Shown in pieces: positions 42,861-50,131 of a stretch of 64,000 nt of DNA; positions within the stretch are counted from its first letter, which is position 1; every line of letters begins with the position of its first letter. The translations under genes and the position numbers were made by a program. Source of the DNA: Acidobacteriota bacterium (GTDB taxonomy: Bacteria > Acidobacteriota > Thermoanaerobaculia > Multivoradales > Multivoraceae); contig QQVD01000068.1 in assembly GCA_003388555.1 (NCBI GenBank), forward strand, positions 86,633 through 150,632, in the 5' to 3' direction. Below the pieces are notes generated by a model. It made no database searches, was not told where the DNA came from, and saw only the letters and a list, made by a program, of their open reading frames with translations.

Positions 42861-44126
42861 GTGAGCTCACCCGCCCTCCGCCCCCACGACCACGCCCCGG
42901 GTCTGGTCGAGATCCCGCCGGCCTCGCAGGCGACGATCCTCATCGTCGACGACGCTCCGATCAACCGGCGACTGCTCCAGGGCATCCTCGGCCGAGAAGG
43001 GTACGAGCTGCTGGTCGCAGACAGCGGCGCGGCAGCCCTCGAGCTGGCCCGCGAGCGCCGGCCGGATCTGGTGCTGCTCGACGTCCTGATGCCCGAGCTG
43101 GACGGCTACGAGGTCTGCACCGCGCTCAAGCAGCATCCGTCGACGGCGCACATCCCGATCGTCTTCCTCTCGGCTTTGGACAGCGCCACCGACCGGGTGC
43201 GGGGACTCGAGTGCGGCGGCGCCGACTACGTGACCAAGCCCTTCGACCGCGCCGAGGTGGTGGCGCGCGTGCGCACCCAGCTGGAGCTGCAACGAGCCAA
43301 CCGTCAGCTGCGTCAACGCCAGCAGGAGATGGAGGCGGAGCTGCGTGCGGCAGCCGAGATCCAGCGCTCGCTGCTGCCCGATCCGCTGCCGCCGGGCGCC
43401 GGAATCCAGGGCGTCCAGGTGTTGTGGCACTACGCTCCCTGCGAATCGCTGGGCGGCGACATGCTCGGCGTCCAGCAGCTGACGCCGCGGGATCTGGCGA
43501 TCCATCTGTTCGACGTCAGCGGCCACGGGGTGCCCTCCTCGCTGGTCGCCATCTCGGTGACCCAGTTCCTCTCGCGCGGCGCCGGCACGCTGTTCGAGGA
43601 TCGCGGCGAGCTGCACACCCGCTCGCCGGCCGCGGTCATCACCGAGCTCGATCGCCACTATCCGATCGACCGCTTCTCGAAGCACCTGACCATGGTCTAC
43701 CTGGTGCTGGACACAGAGGCTGGAACAGTGCGCTACTCGGCCGCCGCCCACCCCTTCCCGGTGCTCGTGCGCGCTGACGGTCGCCTCGACACTCTCTGTG
43801 AGGGCGGCACGGTGATCGGGCTCGGCGGGCTGCTCCCCTTCGACGAGGGCGTGGTGCGGCTCGAGCCGGGCGACCGGATCTTCCTCTACACCGACGGCCT
43901 GGTGGAGGCCGAGTCCCCTGCCGGGGAGCACTTCGGTGAGGCGCGCCTGCACAGCCTGCTCGGCGAAGGGCGCGATCCGGACCTCGAATCCCTGCGCCGG
44001 CGGCTGCTGGCGGCCCTCGCGGAACACTGTGCCGGGCGGGCGGCGGACGACGACGTGACCTTCCTCGCCCTGCAGTGGGACGGCGGCGCCGCCCGCAGCG
44101 CCAGCGACGCGGAGCCGACGCCATGA
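42861..44126 (+). CDS. Response regulator fused to PP2C-type phosphatase (RsbU/SpoIIE-like)
   Basis: The protein has 421 aa from the GTG at 42861; the frame upstream is open but Arg/Pro-rich and not conserved. The receiver domain (about 24-142) has Asp30/Asp31, phospho-Asp74 in LLDVLMPELDG and Lys in YVTKPF. A coiled linker (about 145-170, QRQQEMEAELRAAAEIQRSLLP) leads to a PPM/SpoIIE phosphatase (about 175-408) with GGDMLG, HLFDVSGHGVPSSL, FLYTDGLVEA and DDDVTFLAL metal-site motifs. A phosphorelay signal would turn on the phosphatase to activate a STAS antagonist, probably the one at 38843. Overlaps the next gene by ATGA. Confidence 0.92.
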   Translation: MSSPALRPHDHAPGLVEIPPASQATILIVDDAPINRRLLQGILGREGYELLVADSGAAALELARERRPDLVLLDVLMPELDGYEVCTALKQHPSTAHIPIVFLSALDSATDRVRGLECGGADYVTKPFDRAEVVARVRTQLELQRANRQLRQRQQEMEAELRAAAEIQRSLLPDPLPPGAGIQGVQVLWHYAPCESLGGDMLGVQQLTPRDLAIHLFDVSGHGVPSSLVAISVTQFLSRGAGTLFEDRGELHTRSPAAVITELDRHYPIDRFSKHLTMVYLVLDTEAGTVRYSAAAHPFPVLVRADGRLDTLCEGGTVIGLGGLLPFDEGVVRLEPGDRIFLYTDGLVEAESPAGEHFGEARLHSLLGEGRDPDLESLRRRLLAALAEHCAGRAADDDVTFLALQWDGGAARSASDAEPTP

Positions 44127-44590
44127 GCCACGTCGAGATCACCCTCGAGATCAAGAACCGCATCGAGGACGTGGCTCTCGTCGGGACCTGCATCCGCAAC
44201 CTGGCGCGCTACCACCAGCTGCCGGAAGAGTGTTGCTTCGAGATCGAGCTCTGCGTCGTCGAAGCGGTGACCAACTGCGTACGCCACGCCTACGACGCAG
44301 ACCACGACGGACTGGTCCGGGTGCGCGCTCGCTTCCGCCGCGGGCCGCGGCCGCGAGAGCACGTCCTCGAAGTGCGGGTGCACGATCGAGGCCGAGCCAT
44401 CCCGGGGTGCTGGGCGCCGCGATCCGGTCGCTTCCGGTTCGAGGAGCAGGGGGAGTTCGAAGAAGGAGGCCGCGGCATGTTCCTGATCGACAGCCTCATG
44501 GACGACGTGTGCTTTCACTCCGACGAGGAGGGGAACCACCTGTCGATGTGCAAGCGGCTCCAGATGGCCGCGATCGAAGGCGAGACCTGA
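44123..44590 (+). CDS. RsbW-like anti-sigma factor / serine kinase (HATPase)
   Basis: The protein has 155 aa; its ATG overlaps the phosphatase stop. It is a GHKL ATPase domain. The N box is ELCVVEAVTNCVRHAY (about 41-56), the G1 box is VHDRGRAIP, and the G2 box is GGRGMFLIDSLMDDV. These are features of RsbW/SpoIIAB kinases, which bind and silence a target (often a sigma factor) and phosphorylate STAS antagonists. With the upstream phosphatase it forms the core of a partner switch. The target is not in the window; a non-sigma output is possible. Confidence 0.9.
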   Translation: MSHVEITLEIKNRIEDVALVGTCIRNLARYHQLPEECCFEIELCVVEAVTNCVRHAYDADHDGLVRVRARFRRGPRPREHVLEVRVHDRGRAIPGCWAPRSGRFRFEEQGEFEEGGRGMFLIDSLMDDVCFHSDEEGNHLSMCKRLQMAAIEGET

Positions 44591-44625
44591 GGCGGGTTCT
44601 GGGGCGAATCCCGAAGACCGCCGCG

Positions 44626-45465
44626 CTACTCCAGCCGCACGAGGTCCGCCAGGACCGGTGCATGGTCCGAGGCGACCAGGCCGTCCTTCTTCTTTCGATA
44701 GTCGCGGTCGATCGTCACGTCACGAGTACGCTCTCCCACCGCCCGCGTGCCCAACAACAGGTCGATGCGCAGGCCCTGGTTGCGATGGAAGGCGCCACCC
44801 CGGTAGTCCCACCAGCTGAAGGCGCCGTCGTCGGGCCCACGACTGCGGTAGAGGTCCTCGAGGCCCCAGTCGATCAAGGCGTCGAGCCGGCGGCGCTCTT
44901 CGGCGGTGTGGAAGATCCGCCCCTCGAAGCGCGCCGCGTCCCAGCTGTCGACGCCCCGCCGGCAGATGTTGAAGTCGCCGGCGAGCACGTACGGTTCGTG
45001 CGGGTCGCGGCTCTCGGCGAGGTGTTCCGCGAGGCGATCGAACCACTCCAGCTTGCGCGAGAAGTCGTCGTGCTCGACGCTCTTGCCGTTGGGGCAGTAG
45101 ACGGTGGTGAAGAGCAGCCCGGCGGTACGCACAGTCAGTAGCCGCGCGCCGTGCTCCTCACCACCCGGAAGTCCCGACTGCACCACCTCGATCGGCAAAC
45201 GCGACAGCACCGCGACGCCGTTCCAGCTCTTCTCCGAGCACGCCTCGACCGCGTAGCCGAGCTGCTCCAGCTCACGGCGCGGCACCGCGTCCTCCGGCAT
45301 CTTGAGCTCCTGCAGTCCGACCACGTCGGGACGCCGAGCGCGCAGCCAGTGGACCAGGAAGTCGAAGCGCGCGCGCATTCCGTTGATGTTCCAGGTCGCG
45401 ACGCGCAGCATCGAACCGGCACCGCCGCCTCCACTGTCGGCCTCGACTGTCGCTCGCTCTGTCAT
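44626..45465 (-). CDS. xthA: Exodeoxyribonuclease III (AP endonuclease family)
   Basis: The protein has 279 aa from the ATG at 45465 (GAGGG ten bases upstream); the frame extends upstream without conservation, and an ATG at 45414 is closest to homologous N termini. Endonuclease/exonuclease/phosphatase motifs are all present: ATWNINGMRAR, VVGLQELKM with the metal-binding Glu, YCPNGKS, VLAGDFNICRR with the catalytic Asp-Asn, FSWWDYRGGAF, LRIDLLLGT and the final ASDHAPV with the Asp-His pair. It cleaves DNA at abasic sites and removes 3' blocking groups in base-excision repair, in the cytoplasm. Convergent with the RsbW-like gene. Confidence 0.93.
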   Translation of the reverse strand: MTERATVEADSGGGGAGSMLRVATWNINGMRARFDFLVHWLRARRPDVVGLQELKMPEDAVPRRELEQLGYAVEACSEKSWNGVAVLSRLPIEVVQSGLPGGEEHGARLLTVRTAGLLFTTVYCPNGKSVEHDDFSRKLEWFDRLAEHLAESRDPHEPYVLAGDFNICRRGVDSWDAARFEGRIFHTAEERRRLDALIDWGLEDLYRSRGPDDGAFSWWDYRGGAFHRNQGLRIDLLLGTRAVGERTRDVTIDRDYRKKKDGLVASDHAPVLADLVRLE

Positions 45466-45665
45466 CGCACCCGTTCCCTCCCTGCCACCTCTGTTCGCCG
45501 CGTACCCTAGCCGAGCCTCGGCGAAGGCGCCGCTCCGCCGATCGTTCGACCTCTCGTGCCGGATCCCCGTGAGGACGCCGTGGATCGCCGCGACCGCGTT
45601 ATCCTGCTCAGCCTCGCACCGGAACATGGACACTCGGGCGGGGAGAACGCCGACAGGGAGGCTGC

Positions 45666-47498
45666 ATGAGCGATCGGATCACCGGGTCGGAGCACCACGA
45701 GGGGCACCGCCGAAACGGCTGCCAGCCGAGACATCGACCTGCGCGGCGGCTCGCTCTCCCTTCTCCGAATCGCTCCCCCGGGGGCAGCCGCGGACGCCTG
45801 CGTCCCCGGCGGCGCGGGTTGCTCCCAGTGGCCTTCGCGGCGCTGCTCGCCGCCGCCATGGCATGTCAGTCGGAGACGGCTGCGGAGCGCGGAGGCGAGG
45901 GGGCCGAAGGGGCCGGGCCCGGAGAATCGGTCTTCCTCACCGGCGCCGCGATACGCGGCGCCAACGGCATAGCCTTCGGTCCCGACGGCAGGCTGTGGGT
46001 GGCCAGCGTCGTCACGCCCGGTCTGCTCGCCCTCGACCCCGAGAGCGGCGAGATCGTCGAGCGGCTGGGCCACGACGACGACGCCACCGCACCCGACGAT
46101 CTCGCCTTCGCTCCCGACGGCGCCCTCTACTGGACCAACATCTCCTTCGGCACCGTCGGGCGCCGCGGAACCGACGGCCAGACCTCGGTGATCGCCGAGC
46201 TGGGGCCGGGCGTCAACCCGATCACCTTCTCCGACGACGGGCGCCTCTTCGTCTCCCAGTGCTTCTTCGGTTCCGGCCTGTTCGAGGTCGATCCCGAGGC
46301 AGCGCGGCCAGCGCGCTCGATCCGCGACGACCTCGGGCCCGAGTGCGGCCTCAACGGCATGGACTGGGGACCGGACCAGAGGCTGTACGGGCCGCGCTGG
46401 TTCCGCGGCGAGGTGGTTTCGATCGACGTCGACAACGGCGAGATGCGCACCGTGGCGGACGGCTTCGAGGTTCCCGCCGCGGTCAAGTTCGATGCTCAGG
46501 GCAGGCTGCACGTGGTCGACGCCGCGGCCGGAACCGTCGTACGGATCGGCGCCGGCGGCGAGCGCGACATCGTCGCTCGGCTGCAGCCCGGGCTCGACAA
46601 CCTCGCCTTCTCCGAGGACGGCCGGCTGTTCGTCTCGAGCTACGCCGACGGCGGCGTCTGGGAGGTCACTGCGGGAACCGAGCCGCGGACCGTGTCCGAG
46701 CCGGGCGTCAACATGCCTGGCGGCCTGACGCTGCTCGGCGACCGGCTGGTCCTGGCCGACTTCTTCGCCCTGCGCACCTTCGACGCGTCGACCGGCGAGG
46801 AGCTCTCGGTGGTCCGGGACGTCATCGGTTTCACCGAGCTCGGCACCTCGATGAGCGCCCAGGCATGGGGCGGGCGCGTGGTGACCACCAGCTGGTTCGA
46901 CAACCAGGTGCGGGTGTGGGATCCGGTTGCGGGACGGGTCGACGCCTCGTTCGCGGTCGAGATGCCGATCGACGCCACAGCCGAGGGGGATCGCATCTAC
47001 GTCACCAGCTGGGGCGCATCGGGCAGTGGTTCGCTGCTGCGGATCGACCCCACGACCGGTGCGACCGAGACGCTGGTGACCGACCTCGAGGGACCTGCCG
47101 GGGTGGTCGGCGACGGGCTCGGCGGAGTGCTGTTCGCGGAACGCCGGTCGGGCCGGATCCACCACCTGCCCGCCGGTTCGACCGAGCCGTCCCTGATCGC
47201 CGAGGGGCTCTCGGGACCGGAGGGTGTGGCGCTCTCCGACGGGCATCTCTTCGTCGTCGAGGCGGACGCGGATCGCATCGCCTTCTGGCCCGACTGGACG
47301 GCGCGGCCGCTGCCGCCGGCGAGCACTCTCGCCGACGGTCTGTCGATGCACGTGGCCTCGCAGGGCGCCTTCCCCGACACCATGCTGCTCGGCGGCGTCG
47401 CTGCCCACAGAGTCGGCGAGGAGATCGAGATCTTCGCCTCTGCCGACGAGGCGAATCAGGTGCACCGTTGGCGGATCCCGGCGCCACCGTCGCCCTGA
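45666..47498 (+). CDS. Secreted or lipid-anchored beta-propeller protein (SMP-30/NHL-like)
   Basis: The protein has 610 aa; AGGGAGG lies just upstream of the ATG. A long basic N terminus (1-52) is followed by the signal stretch LPVAFAALLAAAMAC, which may end in a lipidation cysteine (weak lipobox) near residue 67. The rest consists of two rows of repeats such as GIAFGPDGRLWVAS, DLAFAPDGALYW, PITFSDDGRLFVSQ and NLAFSEDGRLFVSS, typical six-bladed propellers of the gluconolactonase/NHL type, possibly two per chain. Such folds serve as lactonases, dehydrogenases or binding modules. Metal-site residues of SMP-30 cannot be assigned, so function is open. It likely sits in the periplasm. Confidence 0.78.
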   Translation: MSDRITGSEHHEGHRRNGCQPRHRPARRLALPSPNRSPGGSRGRLRPRRRGLLPVAFAALLAAAMACQSETAAERGGEGAEGAGPGESVFLTGAAIRGANGIAFGPDGRLWVASVVTPGLLALDPESGEIVERLGHDDDATAPDDLAFAPDGALYWTNISFGTVGRRGTDGQTSVIAELGPGVNPITFSDDGRLFVSQCFFGSGLFEVDPEAARPARSIRDDLGPECGLNGMDWGPDQRLYGPRWFRGEVVSIDVDNGEMRTVADGFEVPAAVKFDAQGRLHVVDAAAGTVVRIGAGGERDIVARLQPGLDNLAFSEDGRLFVSSYADGGVWEVTAGTEPRTVSEPGVNMPGGLTLLGDRLVLADFFALRTFDASTGEELSVVRDVIGFTELGTSMSAQAWGGRVVTTSWFDNQVRVWDPVAGRVDASFAVEMPIDATAEGDRIYVTSWGASGSGSLLRIDPTTGATETLVTDLEGPAGVVGDGLGGVLFAERRSGRIHHLPAGSTEPSLIAEGLSGPEGVALSDGHLFVVEADADRIAFWPDWTARPLPPASTLADGLSMHVASQGAFPDTMLLGGVAAHRVGEEIEIFASADEANQVHRWRIPAPPSP

Positions 47499-47585
47499 CG
47501 ACTCACGTGCGGCACTCCGGTCCGGTACAACGTCTCGCCGCTCTGCGACCTGTCTGCCACCGCTCTGCGGCTCGACCCATCCGGC

Positions 47586-47615
47586 TTGACACCTCCGCGG
47601 GACCGAAACTACTGT
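47586..47615 (+). promoter_or_regulatory. Promoter of the cysteine/sulfur-transfer operon
   Basis: A perfect TTGACA (47586-47591), an 18-bp spacer and TACTGT (47610-47615). Transcription is expected about seven bases after the -10, which is position 47622, exactly the A of an ATG. This is the best -35 match in the window. Confidence 0.6.
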
Positions 47616-47621
47616 CGCGAC

Positions 47622-47738
47622 ATGGACCGGCCCGCCGACCGCATGCCTCGCCGCGCGCAGCGCACCGCGAAGAGCCCCGACGGCAGCAACGTCGCCGGTA
47701 CGAAGGTCGCCGTCCTTCCCCGCTGCGCTTGTAGGTAG
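47622..47738 (+). CDS. Predicted leaderless 38-codon leader peptide ending Cys-Ala-Cys-Arg
   Basis: An ATG at the predicted transcription start opens a frame of 38 codons ending LPRCACR and then TAG. It has no ribosome site because there is no room for a leader. The two Cys codons are codons 35 and 37 of 38 (TGC and the rarer TGT), immediately before a strong hairpin that begins at the last base of the stop codon. The downstream operon makes cysteine or moves its sulfur. This arrangement resembles the polycysteine leaderless ORFs that act as cysteine-responsive attenuators in mycobacteria. Short ORFs arise by chance in GC-rich DNA, so the case rests on position and context. Confidence 0.45.
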   Translation: MDRPADRMPRRAQRTAKSPDGSNVAGTKVAVLPRCACR

Positions 47739-47779
47739 GCGGATCTCCTGCCGGCTCCGCCACCGGCCCTGGATCCGCC
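47738..47779 (+). promoter_or_regulatory. Strong hairpin directly after the leader peptide (candidate attenuator)
   Basis: GGCGGATC (47738-47745) pairs perfectly with GATCCGCC (47772-47779), and inside the loop GCCGG pairs with CCGGC. A ribosome paused on the Cys codons (47724-47732) would cover the 5' arm and prevent this fold. There is no U-run, so a classic intrinsic terminator is not formed; control of Rho access or of translation would be needed. Confidence 0.45.
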
Positions 47780-47856
47780 CGAGACGACAGCGGCGCAAAC
47801 CGAGCACCGCCCCGCCACGAATCCGTGATCGCGGGCCAGCGTGCTCCACGACCTCT

Positions 47857-47913
47857 TCGTGGTCCGCCCGGCCGACCACGACCCATCCCCCGGAGCCACC
47901 CTTCGGCCTCCGG
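47857..47913 (+). promoter_or_regulatory. Two further hairpins in the operon leader
   Basis: TCGTGGTC (47857-47864) pairs with GACCACGA (47874-47881), and CCGGAG (47890-47895) pairs with CTCCGG (47908-47913). They sit just before the ribosome site GGAAGGAAG of the peroxiredoxin gene, in a leader of about 328 bases. Apart from the leader peptide I see no gene in 47499-47949. Confidence 0.4.
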
Positions 47914-47949
47914 GAGATCCGATCTCTCGACAGGGAAGGAAGCGATCCG

Positions 47950-48594
47950 ATGACCACGAGCAATTTGCAGTTGGGCGACCTCGCCCCTGACTTCACCGCC
48001 CCGACCACCCGCGGCGAGATCCGCTTCCACGAGTGGCTCGGCGACAGCTGGGGCGTCCTGTTCTCCCACCCGAAGGACTTCACCCCCGTCTGCACCACCG
48101 AGCTCGGCACCCTGGCGCGACTCGAGCCCGAGTTCACCCGTCGCAACGTCAAGGTCGTGGGACTGAGCGTCGACGCGATCTCCGACCACGAGCGCTGGAG
48201 CGAGGACATCGCCCGCACCCAAGGGCAGGCTCCCGATTTCCCGCTGATCGGGGATCCGGAGCGCCGCGTCGCCGACCTCTACGGCATGGTGCATCCCGGC
48301 GCCAGCGACACCATGACGGTGCGCTCGGTGTTCGTGATCGGGCCCGACAAGAAGATCAAGCTCACGCTCACCTACCCGGCGAGCACGGGCCGCAACTTCC
48401 AGGAGCTGCTGCGAGCGATCGACTCGCTCCAGCTCACCGCCCGCCACCAGGTGGCGACCCCGGCCGACTGGAAGCAGGGCGAAGAGGTCATCATCGTCCC
48501 CGCGGTGAGCGACGAGGAGGCCAACCGCCGCTATCCGGACGGTTTCCGCGCCGAGACCCCCTATCTCCGCTACGTGCCGCAGCCCGGCGAATGA
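47950..48594 (+). CDS. 1-Cys peroxiredoxin (Prx6 group)
   Basis: The protein has 214 aa with a good ribosome site. FSHPKDFTPVCTTELG holds the peroxidatic Cys48 in PVCTTE, preceded by the catalytic Thr45-Pro46 environment. DAISDHERW, LIGDPERRVADLYGMVHP and RSVFVIGPDKKIKL are Prx6-type blocks, and the extended C-terminal domain (from LQLTARHQVATPADW) is present. Cys48 is the only cysteine, so an outside thiol must reduce it. It is first in an operon for cysteine synthesis and sulfur carrier chemistry. Its ATGA overlap with the synthase gene suggests linked production of a thiol source and a thiol-using peroxidase. Confidence 0.93.
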   Translation: MTTSNLQLGDLAPDFTAPTTRGEIRFHEWLGDSWGVLFSHPKDFTPVCTTELGTLARLEPEFTRRNVKVVGLSVDAISDHERWSEDIARTQGQAPDFPLIGDPERRVADLYGMVHPGASDTMTVRSVFVIGPDKKIKLTLTYPASTGRNFQELLRAIDSLQLTARHQVATPADWKQGEEVIIVPAVSDEEANRRYPDGFRAETPYLRYVPQPGE

Positions 48595-49544
48595 CCACGC
48601 TCCCGGCCGCTGACCGCGTCGCGCCGTCGGCGAGGCTCGCTGCGGCCGCGCCCGTCATCGAGCGCATCGGCGCCACGCCGCTGCTCGACCTCGGCGCCCT
48701 GCTGCCCGCGGGCGCCGGAGTGCGGCTGCTCGCCAAGGCCGAGTTCTGCAACCCCGGCGGCTCGGTCAAGGACCGGCCGGCCCTGTTCATGCTGCGTCAC
48801 GCGCTGCTTCGCGGCCTGTTCGACGACGGTGCGAGGGTGCTCGACGCCACCTCGGGCAACACAGGCATCGCCTACGCCATGCTCGGCGCCGCCCTCGGAA
48901 TCGGCGTCACTCTCTGCGTACCGAATAACGCCAGCCCGGAGCGGCGGCGGCTGCTCCTCGCCTATGGCGCCGAAGTCCTGGCGACCGATCCCCTCGAGGG
49001 CAGCGACGGCGCGATCCGCGAGGCGCGGCGCCTGGCCGCCGAACGTGCAGGCGAGTTCGTCTATCTCGACCAGTACGGCAACGAGCAGAACTGGCGCGCT
49101 CACTTCGCCACCACCGGGCCGGAGATCTGGGAGCAGAGCGCGGGAACCGTGACCCACTTCGTGACCGGCCTCGGCACCAGCGGCACCTTCCTCGGCGTCG
49201 GCCGCTTCCTGCGCCGGTGCAGCCCCCAGGTGCGTCTGATCTCGGTGCAGCCGGACGGCCCGCTGCACGGTCTCGAGGGGATGAAGCACATGGAGAGCGC
49301 CCTGGTGCCGCCGATCTACGATCCGACGCTGGCCGACGAGGAGCGTTCGGTGGCCACCGAGCTCGCCTACGCCACGACCAGGCGACTGGCCCGCGAGCTC
49401 GGCATCGCCGTCGGCATCTCCGCCGGTGCCAACGTCGCCGCCGCTCTGGAGGTGGCTCGGGCCATCGATCGCGGCGTCGTGGTCACCGTGCTGTGTGACG
49501 ACGCCACAAAGTACCTCTCCGACCGCTTCTGGGAGCAGCCGTGA
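48591..49544 (+). CDS. cysM: PLP-dependent cysteine synthase, CysM-like
   Basis: The protein has 317 aa and its ATG overlaps the peroxiredoxin stop. It is a fold-type II PLP enzyme. Lys60 in NPGGSVKDRPA binds the cofactor, LDATSGNTGIAYAM is the substrate/phosphate loop region, GLGTSGTFLGVGRFLR grips the PLP phosphate, and GISAGANVAAAL is near the C terminus. In mycobacteria CysM takes O-phosphoserine and sulfide carried on the ubiquitin-like CysO, and the JAMM protease Mec then frees cysteine. Both partners follow here in the same operon, so the CysO-dependent route is likely. Whether it uses O-phosphoserine or O-acetylserine cannot be read from motifs alone. Confidence 0.88.
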   Translation: MTTLPAADRVAPSARLAAAAPVIERIGATPLLDLGALLPAGAGVRLLAKAEFCNPGGSVKDRPALFMLRHALLRGLFDDGARVLDATSGNTGIAYAMLGAALGIGVTLCVPNNASPERRRLLLAYGAEVLATDPLEGSDGAIREARRLAAERAGEFVYLDQYGNEQNWRAHFATTGPEIWEQSAGTVTHFVTGLGTSGTFLGVGRFLRRCSPQVRLISVQPDGPLHGLEGMKHMESALVPPIYDPTLADEERSVATELAYATTRRLARELGIAVGISAGANVAAALEVARAIDRGVVVTVLCDDATKYLSDRFWEQP

Positions 49545-50131
49545 ATCCCTCGCCGCACTCCACCGACATCGCCGAGGACGAGCGCTACGGCGCTCCGGTG
49601 CGCCCGGCGCGCGGCGAGCGTCTGCGGATCGCGCCGGCGCTCCTCGACGAGATCCGGCGCCACGGCGAAGAGGCCTATCCCGAGGAGTGCTGTGGCGTGC
49701 TGCTCGGACGGCGGCAGGCTGAGTCGACGGAGGTGGTCCGGCGTCTTCCGGTCGCCAACGAGCGCGAGGCCGCGGCACGTCTCAATCGCTTCTCGATCGC
49801 GCCGCGCGACCTGCTGGCGGCGCAGCGCAGCGCCGACGCAGAGGGCCTCGAGGTGGTCGGCTACTACCACTCGCATCCCGACTGTCCGGCCAAGCCCTCG
49901 GAGCACGATCGCGCAGCGGCGTGGCCCGACACCAGCTACCTGATCGTCGCTGTGCGCCGGGCCGAGGCGGCGGAGGCGAGGAGCTGGCGACTGTGCGACG
50001 ACCGCTCCGCCTACCGCGAGGAGGCCGTCGATCCTGCGGCGCCGGCGCCGACGCCGGCGGCAGGGCGGGCGAGGCCGACCGACGACGGAGAAATTCCGAG
50101 GAACCCTGAGAGGAAGCGAGGCTCGAGATGA
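49541..50131 (+). CDS. mec: JAMM/MPN+ metalloprotease, Mec-like
   Basis: The protein has 196 aa from a GTG overlapping the cysM stop. The JAMM zinc site is complete: Glu49, His110 and His112 in YYHSHPD, Ser120 and Asp123 in KPSEHD, with the exact H-x-H-x10-D spacing. In the mycobacterial pathway Mec hydrolyses cysteine from the CysO-cysteine adduct. Here the ubiquitin-like partner is part of a larger fusion encoded next, so this protease may also cut that fusion after its Gly-Gly. The last 30 residues are Pro/Arg-rich and probably disordered. Confidence 0.9.
   Translation: MNPSPHSTDIAEDERYGAPVRPARGERLRIAPALLDEIRRHGEEAYPEECCGVLLGRRQAESTEVVRRLPVANEREAAARLNRFSIAPRDLLAAQRSADAEGLEVVGYYHSHPDCPAKPSEHDRAAAWPDTSYLIVAVRRAEAAEARSWRLCDDRSAYREEAVDPAAPAPTPAAGRARPTDDGEIPRNPERKRGSR

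Noticed and set aside
41150..43777. 875-codon plus-strand frame
   Set aside because: Crosses rmlD and uppP in antisense and then the phosphatase in a wrong frame; no protein features.
45507..48218. 903-codon minus-strand frame
   Set aside because: Antisense to the beta-propeller and peroxiredoxin genes.
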